64,000 bases of DNA from Pseudorasbora parva (Eukaryota; Chordata; Actinopteri; Cypriniformes; Gobionidae), in the NCBI RefSeq assembly GCF_024679245.1, contig NC_090172.1, positions 5,784,446 through 5,848,445 on the forward strand, given 5' to 3'. Position numbers and translations under genes: made by a program. Shown piece by piece: positions 1-64,000 of this stretch (positions are counted from its first letter, which is position 1; each line of letters begins with the position of its first letter). The notes beneath the pieces are model-generated. The model did no database searches and had not been told where the DNA came from. It was given only the letters and a program-made list of their open reading frames with translations.

Positions 1-560
1 ATGTTTTTAAGTCTCTTACGCTCACCAAGGTTGCATTTATTTGATCAGAAATACAGTAAAAACTGTGAAATATTATTACAATGTAAGTTTTCTATTTTTA
101 AATTTTTAAAAACAATAATTTATTCCTGTGATGCAAAGCTGAATTTTCAGCATCATTACTCCAGTCTTCAATGTCACATTGCTCAATTATCATCAATATT
201 GGTGGTCATTTATTAATAAATAGTACTTATTATCATTAATGTTAGAAACCATTTTTTTCTGTATAATAATTATTTCAGGATTATTTGATTTATACAAAGT
301 TGAAAATAACATCATTTACTTGAAATAGATTTTATATTTCAAATCATATGCATCAATGTTGAGTAAAAGTATTAATTATGGTTTCCTTAAAACATTAAGT
401 AGCAAAAAATAACTTCAACATTATTAATAAATCCTCATATTAGAATGATTTATGAAAGATCATGTGACTCTGAAGACTGGAGTAATGATGCTGAAAATTC
501 AGCTTTGCATAAAAAAAATAATAAAATTTCTATTTTTACTGTATTTTTGATCAAATAATT
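1..560. repeat. Interspersed foldback repeat, 'TTCAGCATCATTACTCCAG' family
   Basis: Contains the phrases gctcaccaagg, atttatttgatca and attttcagcatcattactcc that recur at 4570-4805, 42957-43150, 55855-56030 and 56590-56700. The two ends here are in opposite orientation (caccaagg near 20, ccttggtgagc near 570). This is one of the most common repeats of cyprinid genomes in my experience; superfamily not determined. Confidence 0.75.
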
Positions 561-1223
561 ACACCCTTGGTGAGCAGAAGAATCTTTTTTCAGAAACAAA
601 AAGATAAAACGTTTGACTGGTGGTGTAATTTTTTTGGGTGAACTGTCCCTTTAAACGAATTGCATTTGGAGGGAAACCACACAAGCCCCTGGAATATAAA
701 AAAAAAAGATCCTTTTTCCATTTTTCTTTTAAAGTAAAAATATGAATTCCCCACAAGTTGTACTTATAAAGCATACTTCTACATAATTTGCTTCAAACTC
801 TGCATTGTGACAGTATGGATTCGATTAAAGCACAGAGCAAGCAACCTGACACATATCAAAATAACACTGTTCTTCTGTGAAAATATAATAACAGCTCTTC
901 TTACATGTTTCCCTTTTAAATATAGCCATTGTCAGCAGTCCACAACAACAACGAAAAATATTGAGCTTTCAATAAAACGGTATACCACAGGTGGGAGTTT
1001 TTTCACCTTTCCGGAAACGTATGGATCAAAATAGAGGACATATCTGAATGTCCGTTGATAAAAATGATGACACGTTTGAAAAGGCTCATTGCACTTAATA
1101 TATGGCAAACATGACAGTAGCTTTAACGTAAGCCAGGTTAAGTCCTTTTGTTCAAGTCTCTCCATGTAAAAAAAGTTAGTCCATGGTCCCGCTGATCTGT
1201 GTTAGTTCTTTATTCAGAAGCCG
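1..1223 (-). other. dennd5a 3' untranslated region and downstream flank
   Basis: Sequence 3' of the stop codon. An AATAAA lies on the minus strand at 1208-1213, only about 11 nt after the stop, so it is unlikely to be the real poly(A) signal; I cannot place the transcript end. Positions 1-560 are an interspersed repeat. Nothing else recognised. Confidence 0.5.
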
Positions 1224-55558
<54,335 letters not shown>

Positions 55559-57007
55559 CTGGCATAAAGCTACACAACAGATAAAACAGTGTAATTAATC
55601 AATCACATGAGCAGATTGAGTATTCGTTTCTCAGAGAGAACGTCATTCCTAATGGAGGACTAGGAGTGCCGCCTAAAAATAACATTTCAAAATAAAGCTT
55701 AAGACATATTTATATCTTAATTAAATGTTGCAAACCAATAATAATAAGTGAATAAATCACTTTTAATTTAATAAATAAACATACATTTAAAAACAACTTG
55801 ATTTCATGTTTTTAATATTTGTCAAATGTAAAATTAAATGTATTTTTTTAATGTATTCCTGTGATCAAAGCTGTATTTTCAGCATCATTACTCCAGTCTT
55901 TAGTGTCACATGATCCTTCAGAAATCATTCTGATATGATAAAGAAACATTACCTATTATTATCAATGCTGAAAACAGTTGTGGTGCTTTACATTTTTGTG
56001 GAATCTGTGATAATTTCACTCATCTTTGATTAATAGAAAGTTTTAAATGAACAGCATGCATTAGATGTACTTATTAAATGTATTAAAACATTTATTAAAC
56101 AGATATTTTGTAGCATTATAAATGTCTTCACTGTCACTTTTGGCCAATTGAATGCATCCTTGATGAATAGAAGTATTAATTTCTCTCTTTTAACTGGTAA
56201 CACTTTACAATAAGGTCTCATTCACTAACATTAGTTCAGGTATTAATAACTAACACGAAAAAACATGAGAATACATTTGATGTATTTGTTCATCTTTAAC
56301 GTTAGTTAATAAAAATACAGCTGTTCATTGTTTGTTCATGTTACTTCACAGGGCATTAACTAATGTTAACAAATACAACTTTTGATTTTAATAATGTATT
56401 AATAAATGTTCAAGTTGACAAACAAAGATGTGCAGGTCATTGTTAGTTTCTGGAAACTAATGAAACCTTATAGTAAAGGTTTCTATTAAATCTTAACACA
56501 AATGTTTGAATTGCATTGTTACTACAAACAAAAAAATGTTAAGCAATTATTTTAAATTATATTAAAATAAAAAAAAACAATTATTTTAAATTAAATTTTA
56601 ATTATTTTAAATTGTAATAATATTTCACAATATTACTGTTTTTACTGTATTTTTGATTAAATTAATGTCGCCGTAGCGAGCAGAAGACACTTCTTTCAAA
56701 AACCTTTTTTTTTTTTTGACAGGTACTGTAGCTAAGGCAGGAGGGGGCAGAAATAAAAAGTAAAATAACAGACTTCTGAATTCTCATTATGACCTTTAAG
56801 AAAAAAAATTATTGACATCAGTGATATGTTGCATAATATGTAAAGTTAGAATTGTCTAAATTGTTTTATTCTGCCTATTGCTGTAGCGATATTAACTCTT
56901 TTCTGGTCAGAGATATACACCGTTTGTAATTGTGCTTATGTGAGGTTCTGCTCGCTGTCACACACATTAGACACAGCATGTTGAAACAACAGAGACTGAA
57001 GGCTGTC

Positions 57008-57062
<55 letters not shown>

Positions 57063-57171
57063 CTATATATAGGTAGGTATATATATAGGGTGATATATAG
57101 GTATATATATATATATAGTGTAGCGTCTGTGGTCTCTTACAATGAGGATCAAAGAGGAACCCAATGTTGAT
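55559..57171. other. Intron 1 (5' part of window): repeats, no exon
   Basis: Upstream of exon 2. Holds the TTCAGCATCATTACTCC repeat (about 55855-56030 and 56590-56710) interrupted by another common repeat (56198-56492, taacactttacaataaggt end), then the (GT)n array and its core (57008-57115). No first coding exon of dennd5a found. Confidence 0.6.
57008..57115. repeat. (GT)n plus unique core, inverted relative to 51391-51480
   Basis: (GT)n at about 57009-57054 followed by atatgtctatatataggtag and atatatagggtgatatatag, the reverse complement of the core at 51391-51450. Confidence 0.92.
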
Positions 57172-58133
57172 TGTAACAAGGGGGGATAGCTTTTAGCCGC
57201 ATGTAAATTAAGAGCCACGCCACAGAGTCTGGGGGAAGTGACAACTTCGGCAGTTTTACGACCCCGTCCGAATAACACAGACCCTGATCGGGTCACACGA
57301 CTCGAACCCTGTTTCCCCCCCTTTTTCATTCCCCAGACCGAAAGGCGCCAAGGCTCCTGTCAATACACAAGGACTCACACACACACACACACATACCTTA
57401 TGAAGCTTTAATTAAGACTATTCTAGACTGTATACGAGGTAGCTTGGTGTGTATATGCATGCTCCTTGACTCAGGCCTACTCAGTCATGGCATAGAAACA
57501 ATGTAAGCTCATTTTAAATGCTTGTATTCCTGTGTAAAATTGTATCTCTGTTTTAATATCTCCCAGCCATAAGGTGTTTGATACCTAAATATTCCTATTT
57601 CTTTGACTTACTCAATGATGCACAAAATGGGATTGTGAAATGTATCATTAATATGTTTAGCCGACTTGGGAGTAAAACCATACAAAATCAACACCCCTTT
57701 ACGACACCTCAGGAACATGCAAAATAGGCCATAAAATGAGACAAAGAGAACTTTTCCCGCTACCGAATTCACCCTCTGGATTGGGTGAATTAGCCAGAAG
57801 GGGGCGTGGATTAATTCTCTTAAAAGATCAGTGGAGACCACAATCTTCCCTCTTGACTTCTCTCTTCGCTTCTGAAACTTCTTCCCGGTTTGACTTCTGA
57901 AACTCTCCTCTGAACTCTTCTCTTCTGGAAACTCCTCTTCAACAATCCTTTGTTCCTCGTTCCATCAACTTAAGCCACAGGCTTCTTCAGGAGGTAGACC
58001 CGAAGCGCCGCTAAAGGAAAACTACGTCACCTCCCGACCTCGGAGAGAACTACCTGAGACGCAGAAATATATACACACACACACAAGCGAGAAGCCAAAA
58101 CGAAACCAAAAGAAATGCAAGTATTCTTCTTCT

Positions 58134-58140
58134 TATAAAA
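58134..58140 (+). promoter_or_regulatory. TATA box of the LTR promoter
   Basis: TATAAAA, the best TATA match in the LTR. It lies about 300 bp before ATTAAA, a spacing compatible with an R region of that length. Transcription start would be near 58165. Confidence 0.5.
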
Positions 58141-58435
58141 TTTAAACTGCTGTAAAGAAGGTGTGTATTGTCCCGTTGGGACAAGCTCCGTGAAGGTCGT
58201 AGTTGTTGAACTGAAGGAAAGCTGTGTTTTTACCTCTAAATGCTTTGTAGCCTACCATCTCTCTCTCATCTCTCTCTCTCTCTCTCATCTCTCTCTTTTA
58301 TCTCTCTCTAATTTCAGTCTATTCATTATTCTCTTTTATGTATTCTTTCGTTAATACCTACATGTCTACTTTCTTGATGCATATTTAGTGTGTACTCTCT
58401 GTGTGAATCGTAGTGTTATTTTTAGTCTGTGTTTA

Positions 58436-58441
58436 TTAAAC
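58436..58441 (+). terminator. Possible LTR poly(A) signal ATTAAA
   Basis: ATTAAA variant followed within 40 nt by a GT-rich stretch (gagttgggtctgttgttct), as expected of a cleavage site. Not tested. Confidence 0.4.
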
Positions 58442-58890
58442 CTCCAGAAAGACATTTAATGAGTTGGGTCTGTTGTTCTCCCACATACACAAAGTCAATG
58501 AAACTTGCGATCTAAGTTACCTAACTGCTTATGCTACTATGTTAGTAAAGTAAACTGTATGACCATTTGAAATATTGAACTTGTCCTGATCAGTAAAGTT
58601 AATGTTTCTTATGCGCTCGTAAAGCAGTGATCCCTTATGGAGAATTGAGTTGAAAAGTCTATTACTAATTTGGTGGACGAACTTAGTAGGATAATTTCAA
58701 GCAATTTCATAAAGGGTTACTTGTATTTAATTAAACAATTTTCCCTATCGGAAAATTTTTAATACGTAATGAATGACTGGCAAATTATATTCATAAATTT
58801 ATGAATATTGAATATTAAACCCCTTTTGAGTTAATTATTCCCCGAGACATTAAACTCATAAGTAAGTCATTGTTGTTACATATTTTATGG

Positions 58891-58905
58891 TGGAGAATGC
58901 GGGCA
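58891..58905 (+). other. Primer-binding site matching tRNA-Ala
   Basis: TGGAGAATGCGGGCA is complementary to the 3' end (CCA included) of vertebrate tRNA-Ala with a TGCCCGCATTCTCCA end, 15 of 15 bases. It starts 10 nt after the LTR end, a position expected of a PBS. This fixes the strand and the type of element. Confidence 0.85.
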
Positions 58906-59640
58906 AGTTTCAAACGTTTGTGTATGTGTGAATGATATTCGTATTCTATTCATTGTGTATTTTTGGAGTATTAATAACCTGCACGCGCGTTTTTGTTTCG
59001 TTTTGTTTTGGTGTTGTTTTGTGAATTGAACGGTACGCGCAAGGCGAACCCAAGCATAAACAGATGCTGAGAAATGTTGAAGTAGCCGGATTATGTTAAT
59101 GAAAATATGAACGGTACAAAAATCCAATTTTGAAACGAAAAACTCTACAGCCGTAGGCACAATAGGGTTATCCGCGTGATTTCCAAACGAATGTATTGTA
59201 GAAAATCCATACATTTGACTCGAGCAATATATTATGTGTTCCATCAAAATAATGAGATTTTGATGATGTCTGTAGACACGTACGTTGCGTTATCCCGCTT
59301 GATCTGAACTACAAAAAGTTTCTATCTGTGCGGAAGATTGGGACAGGACGAGACTCTCCTGTACAATATAAGGGGCCTCAGAATAATTATTATATCGTTA
59401 AGATAAACGATAACTCCTGGTTTAAGTCTGGCTTAGCTAACCAAAGACTTGAGACCTAAAACATTTGAATCAGAGATGCTGAAAACCGTCAGCCATATTG
59501 ATAAATGTCTATTGGAGTCCATGTAAAATGCGTGAATAGGCAGACGGAAAATTCCTGCATTCACCCGTCTTGTTACGCGTGCATCTAGAGCACCAGTCAT
59601 TTGTAAATGATTTGCAAGAGCCAGTAAAGCGCAGAACGCC

Positions 59641-59816
59641 AGGGCGACCCAGAAATTGCAACGCCGCTTGCAAACCGCCAGAGGGCGACTCAAGAATTGC
59701 AACGCCGCTTGCAAAACGCGAAGGCGACTCAGAAATTGCAACGCCGCTTGCAAACCGCCAGAGGGCGACTCAAGAATTGCAACGCCGCTTGCAGCACGCC
59801 GGAGGGCGACTCTAGA
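59641..59816 (+). repeat. Tandem repeat in the leader, 41/39-bp units
   Basis: attgcaacgccgcttgca starts at 59655, 59696, 59735 and 59776, giving periods 41, 39 and 41. Units 1-2 and 3-4 thus form two copies of an 80-bp higher-order unit, each with gagggcgactcaagaattg. Confidence 0.93.
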
Positions 59817-60339
59817 ACCAGACAAAGCCATCTGGTGAGCATTTCCGCCTAACTAACTCTAGTCTAGGGCGGGCGCAATAGCGCCATCGTGTGGATAAAT
59901 TCGGATAGTTTCACTCTCCGTTATTTGATTCTGCCTTAACAAAATAAGTTTGAGCCTATAAATTGTTTATTGCTTACTGTTGTACACAGTTTCATTTATA
60001 CAATTTTTCTAGCAACAACCAAATCTCCTTTCTCGCTGATTAAACACCCTTATTCGAATTTGAAGTTTAAAAAGAAACATAACTTCCTCTAACCCAAAGT
60101 GAAATTAGGTTTAAGTCACAGACAGTCCAATTGGAAGGAAGGACGCCACCGTGTGGCTATACCCTGTTAAGTCAGCGCAACACTTAATCCCTACGCCCTT
60201 CCTGATTAATTCTTTTATTTGGATAACTCCCATTTAGAGATTAATCGTTATAGGGTAGGATTTTTGATTGGCTTTCTTTTATTTGATTTTCCTTACAGGC
60301 TTAGTTAAATTTCATTTAAACTTGCTTTGAATTTAATTT

Positions 60340-60525
60340 GAATTAAGTTGAGCTTCTAATTTTTATTTTTATCTCATTTGTTTTTAATTTAATTTATAAT
60401 TTTATTTTAATTTTTAATTTTCAATTTTTAATCTTAATTTTTAATTTTAATTAATTTTTTAATTAAAAATTATTATTATAAAATTTTTTTTTTTTATTAT
60501 TATTATTAAATTTTTTTTTTTTCTC
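60340..60525. repeat. AT-rich low-complexity tract
   Basis: Runs of TTTTAATTTTTAATTTT type, nearly free of G and C. Separates the tandem-repeat part of the leader from the GC-rich part. Confidence 0.9.
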
Positions 60526-61673
60526 TCTCTGCAAAAGTTTTCTTTTCCCCTCCCATCGGGAACAAAGCTCAGTCTGGTAATCACAAACAGTATCAAAGGT
60601 GCTTTTTGTTTTATCACTACTTGACAGAAACTTTTGCCTTTTTGCTAAATTGCTCTTGATATTTAAACTTCCACTTCCTTCTCACCTACAATCAAAAGGC
60701 CTTTGATCCGGTGAACAGGGGAGCTTTTAATTCATTTTAATTCCACCTGTTTACCCTCTTTGTGTATCCATTGTAGGGCTCACGCGTCCGAGGTGCATTG
60801 AGAATCGTCACAGGCTGGTCTCCGGAGGGGGGGGTGGCCCGACCGACGTAACCGACACCGGCTGTGTGTGAGTCTCGGTTTCTTGTATCTCTGTCCGCGG
60901 CTGCGGCACGCAGTGGCGACATCAGCAATTCGACACTCCAAAGAAGTCAACCAGTCCAGCTCACGCACGCAAGGCAATCTCTGGGACTAATCCCTAAACC
61001 GGGGCCTGAGCGGGGCCACTCTTGAAAAAGAGGGTTCTGGGGACGTTCCGATTTTGCTGCGCGGGCTGGCGGTTGATGGACTGGTGTGTCGGGTTGTGTT
61101 TAAAGTCATAAGCTGTTTGAGTGGGCGCAACGCGACACAGAGTGGCAGGGGACCGGGGACACGGCAGTGGGTGTTTGGAAGCGTTTGAAAGGCCAACCAC
61201 ACCGCTGGGTTTCCACTTGAGCAACCTCAATTCACCCCGGATGAGCTAAATGGGACAACCCATAGTACAAGCCGAATTTTGGTATATCTTGAGCATTTAG
61301 CCTGTTAATTTCCCTAACACTCCCGGCGCGCACGCTGACATTCCTTTCATTACAGACCAATTCATCTTGTGTTTGTTTCCACTGTGCTCTTTCCTATCCT
61401 CACTGTTGGACTATCACGTTTGTGTTTCTTTCAGTTCACCAAGAGACCCCAAGGAGAATTAGATAGTCCCGGGACGACCGAGCAGCAGTTCACCAAGTGA
61501 CAACCAGGGCTACCGCCCACCTAATTGTCTGAATTGTCTAATTATCTAACTGTCTACATCAGTTAGCCAAAATTCCCAGCTATCCATACGATAGCCCGTT
61601 AGCTTAGAACAAGCTTGCAGTGGCTCTCTCTCTGTGTGTGTGTGTGTGTGCTGTGTTTCTCTCGTTCGCAGTA

Positions 61674-63548
61674 ATGTCCCGTGCCCCCAGCCCTGCCGTC
61701 CCGTGGGACCGCCTAACGACATGGCTGGAAGCGCTAACGGCCACCAGTCAAGGAAGTCTGGGGCAGCTGAACCAGGGACAACTGGACACAGAGCTAGACC
61801 AGCTGATGACACACGACCCCACGCAGAGCTACTCCAACAAGGAAGTGGCCAAGATCCTCGGAAGCCTCGCCCACGTCCTCATCGCACAGGCACGGCTAAG
61901 CGAAGGGAGCTACGCCAACCTGGAACAGGAGGAAGCAACGCTAAAGCTTCAAGCCGAGGAGGCCCGGAGAGACCAAGCCCTCACCCAGCTTCGTCTAGAT
62001 CAGCTTCTGGACACAGAGAAAGATGACGAAACAGACAAAGAACAAAGAAATGAAATAGAAAGACTTCAAGAGACCCTGGAGGAGCTCCGTCATGACACCG
62101 ACCGACGAATACAGTCAGAGAAAGACGCCAGAAAAAACCTCGACGAAAAGCTTCGGCGTGGCGAAGCCCTCCTGGAGAGAGCCCATGATGAACTTAAAGA
62201 CAGAGACATTAACGCTAAAGTCTGTGCAAAACATTTGCAGTCGGCACAAGCCGAGATCGACGAGCTCATCCAGCAAAGACACGAGCTCAAAGATGAACTT
62301 GACATGGTGCACAGAGAACTGAGACAATCATATAAAGTGCAACGTGACCGGAAGGGGGAAACACACAACACAGAGTTTCCCCTGACCGATTACTCCGCAC
62401 CTTTGCACCAAGAAGCAAGAACTATGAAGGGGGATGACAGCCCCCTGTGTAAAAGATCACCTGCCAGTCTCCACGAATCCCCGTCAGCAGCAGAGGAAAG
62501 GACGCCCTTCCAGGAAGTCAAGGTCGACAGCCACAAAGCCTCAAAGAACCTTGACAAGCTGGCCAGAAATATTCCTACCTTCAGCCCAGACCCGGCAGGA
62601 GGACACGACATCCACGCATACTTAAAAGACATAGACTTTTACTTGCAAACTGTCGCTCACGCGAACAACTGGGACAGACTGTACCTGCTCAGGGCCACGT
62701 CTAATCGGGACGTACGCAGCTTTCTGGATCGACAACCAGAGGCCATCAAAGCGGACTACTGGCATCTACGACAAGCTCTAATTCGTGAGTACTCCGATCC
62801 CGAGTCAGACCAGGGGCTCATCACTGCCATGGAACTCAAGCAAGCCCGACTCGAGACCTCACAGAACTTTTATAACAGACTGCGACGTGCTTACTTCGGG
62901 GCACGTAACGACCCAGGCATGGAGGAGGACATCAACTTCAAAACTCTTTTCCTCCGAAACCTGCACCCCACCATCAGTCACCACCTGGGGGTGCTGGCGT
63001 GCCCGCGCAGGATGGACATGCAACAGTTAAGAGACTTGGCTCACAAAGCTTATGTCAAACAGAAAACCATTTCTGAAAAGACTGTAAAACAGCCCACCAT
63101 CTGCCCTGTCTCTGAGCACCACCCAGAGCTAACCCTAGAGGGCGCCCAACAGAGCCACAGTTACCGACCCGTCAACAGAGAGTCCAAACCACTCCACGCC
63201 AGCAGAGGGCAGCGTAGTCATAATGGCGACCGGCCACGGTACCAGAGCGATCGCTCTGAAAGATCCTGGGAACCGCCTCGCCCCTTTCACAACCAAAAGG
63301 GGGTGGGCACCTGGGAAGCTGGCCGACAACCCAGACGGAGCCGAAACGAACCTCCGGGTCCACCCAGCCCAGAAAGCCAGCGACGAGGCCACCCTCGACG
63401 GGACAATGGCAGGCCCAGACCTGAACCCACGTCTGGCAAAGAAAGTGCAGCTGCTTCTGAGGTTACAGAGCTCTTAAAAACCCTGAAAGAGTTCCTCCGA
63501 CAGAAACCTCACAAGGAAGACAAGAAGGACGGACCAGGCACAGCATGA
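61674..63548 (+). CDS. gag: gag polyprotein, 624 aa, ends in leaky UGA context
   Basis: Structural polyprotein of the LTR element. I chose ATG 61674 (MSRAPSPAVPWDRL) over the upstream in-frame GTG at 61620. Residues about 80-230 are a charged coiled coil (EEATLKLQAEEARRDQ, ERLQETLEELRHD). Residues about 310-470 look like a retrotransposon-type capsid (IHAYLKDIDFYLQTV, YNRLRRAYFGAR, LFLRNLHPTISHHLG). The C-terminal 130 residues are rich in Arg, Pro and Gly (RPRYQSDRSERSWEPPRP) and contain no CCHC zinc knuckle. It stops with TGA at 63546, directly followed by CTAG, with pol in the same frame. Not assigned to a named family. Frame intact. Confidence 0.88.
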   Translation: MSRAPSPAVPWDRLTTWLEALTATSQGSLGQLNQGQLDTELDQLMTHDPTQSYSNKEVAKILGSLAHVLIAQARLSEGSYANLEQEEATLKLQAEEARRDQALTQLRLDQLLDTEKDDETDKEQRNEIERLQETLEELRHDTDRRIQSEKDARKNLDEKLRRGEALLERAHDELKDRDINAKVCAKHLQSAQAEIDELIQQRHELKDELDMVHRELRQSYKVQRDRKGETHNTEFPLTDYSAPLHQEARTMKGDDSPLCKRSPASLHESPSAAEERTPFQEVKVDSHKASKNLDKLARNIPTFSPDPAGGHDIHAYLKDIDFYLQTVAHANNWDRLYLLRATSNRDVRSFLDRQPEAIKADYWHLRQALIREYSDPESDQGLITAMELKQARLETSQNFYNRLRRAYFGARNDPGMEEDINFKTLFLRNLHPTISHHLGVLACPRRMDMQQLRDLAHKAYVKQKTISEKTVKQPTICPVSEHHPELTLEGAQQSHSYRPVNRESKPLHASRGQRSHNGDRPRYQSDRSERSWEPPRPFHNQKGVGTWEAGRQPRRSRNEPPGPPSPESQRRGHPRRDNGRPRPEPTSGKESAAASEVTELLKTLKEFLRQKPHKEDKKDGPGTA

Positions 63549-64000
63549 CTAGACATGATACCTGAAATCAACCTGCCTGACCCTCCTGCAACTGAATCAT
63601 CCACCCTGAACACTGTTCCCCAACCACAGACTAATGAACTAACTTTTGCACCCCCACACGTCAGCAGCACACCCACACGACAGCTGACAGCAACAGCCTC
63701 TAATCAAGACAGTATCATGGGGCAGCCCAGCGTACCAGAAAGCGCTGTTTTGATTATTTGCACGCATAATGAGACACTTGACACATATCCAGACGGCTTA
63801 TCAAGCAACACACAGGTCCCCACACCAAGACTCCTGGGAAACCTAATCGAGAAGGGGATGGCTCGAAAACTCTATCTGACTATCACTATGGAAAGGGAAT
63901 TTAAGCTCGAAGCCCTAGTTGACACTGGCTCCGACCTCACGCTTATATCCGCCCAACTGTTTGAAAGACTCAGATTTGAAGCACTGAGGCAAAATCGCAC
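63549..64000 (+). CDS. pol: pol (protease start), partial, in frame with gag
   Basis: Open in the gag frame from the codon after the TGA to the window edge: 150 codons, no stop. A Pro/Thr-rich spacer leads to an aspartic protease with active-site LVDTGSDLTLIS at about 63915-63950. First internal ATG is at 63555, nine bases after the stop begins, so separate initiation is an alternative to readthrough. Reverse transcriptase and integrase would lie beyond 64000. Confidence 0.85.

Larger units (their letters stand above)
57172..58880 (+). repeat. 5' long terminal repeat, 1,709 bp
   Basis: Boundaries rest on the inverted ends TGTAACAA (57172-57179) and TTGTTACA (58873-58880) and on the PBS 10 nt further on. 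Internal signals: TATAAAA at 58134-58140, a CT-rich tract at about 58258-58320, and ATTAAA at 58436-58441 as a possible poly(A) signal. The proposed U3/R/U5 split is inference. The second LTR is outside the window, so identity between LTRs cannot be judged. Confidence 0.82.
58906..61673 (+). other. Long untranslated leader of the retroelement
   Basis: About 2.8 kb between PBS and gag without a long plus-strand frame. It contains four tandem units (59641-59816), a very AT-rich tract (about 60340-60525), a GC-rich block (60770-61250), and acceptor-like tttctttcag (ends about 61434) and ctctcgttcgcag (ends 61671, two bases before the gag ATG). Packaging signal and splicing are plausible roles, not shown. 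Confidence 0.7.
57172..64000 (+). mobile_element. LTR retroelement (retrovirus-like), 5' part, continues past window
   Basis: Order: LTR (57172-58880), primer-binding site (58891-58905), leader (to 61673), gag (61674-63548) and the start of protease/pol (63549 to the edge). The gag frame is intact, and pol is open to the window end, so the copy may be young. It is inserted opposite to dennd5a. Class is uncertain: retrovirus-like or Ty3-type; envelope and 3' LTR are out of view. Confidence 0.9.

Noticed and set aside
59433..59838. Open frames of 60-132 codons on both strands in the leader
   Set aside because: They arise from the 41/39-bp tandem repeat, which stays open in several frames; no family resemblance.
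61620..61673. Upstream gag start at GTG 61620
   Set aside because: GTG is not a usual eukaryotic start, the added residues are a Cys/Val run from a GT repeat, and a normal ATG follows at 61674 just after an acceptor-like site.
61620..63548. Host gene (paraneoplastic-antigen-like domesticated gag)
   Set aside because: An adjacent LTR, primer-binding site and in-frame protease show it is still part of a retroelement, not a domesticated gene.

Overview
This is vertebrate nuclear DNA. Spliced exons with GT-AG introns, a protein close to human DENND5A, long (CA)n/(TA)n microsatellites and a dense load of DNA transposons (hAT, PIF-Harbinger, TTAA-target MITEs) point to a teleost, most likely a cypriniform fish. 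The species call is inference from repeat families I recognise by eye; no search was run.

One host gene spans nearly the whole window on the minus strand: dennd5a, a DENN-domain Rab exchange factor. I placed 22 coding exons between 55558 (5' side) and 1224 (stop codon). Their phases join without a break and total 3,756 nt, that is 1,251 residues plus the stop, starting a few dozen residues into the protein. The first coding exon was not found and probably lies beyond 64000. In protein order the exons carry the tripartite DENN module, RUN1, PLAT and RUN2.

The introns are transposon graveyards. Best resolved are three hAT-type elements with perfect 8-bp target duplications (31336-32447, 33868-35299, 40602-41908), a PIF-Harbinger element (33397-37610) with a broken MADF/Myb-like gene and a transposase remnant, an element with 9-bp target duplications nested in a TTAA-flanked element (12901-13452 inside 12399-13744), a Tc1-like element (27688-28914) with another element nested in it, and several foldback MITEs. 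Microsatellites are long and numerous.

The right end (57172-64000) holds the 5' part of a large LTR retroelement on the plus strand, opposite to dennd5a and probably inside its first intron. It has a 1.7-kb LTR with TGTAACAA/TTGTTACA ends, a primer-binding site matching tRNA-Ala, a 2.8-kb leader with tandem repeats, an intact 624-residue Gag, and a protease/Pol frame that runs off the window. Gag and Pol are in the same frame, separated by one UGA in the leaky UGA-CUA-G context. This is the most interesting system in the window. No rRNA, tRNA gene or CRISPR array was seen.
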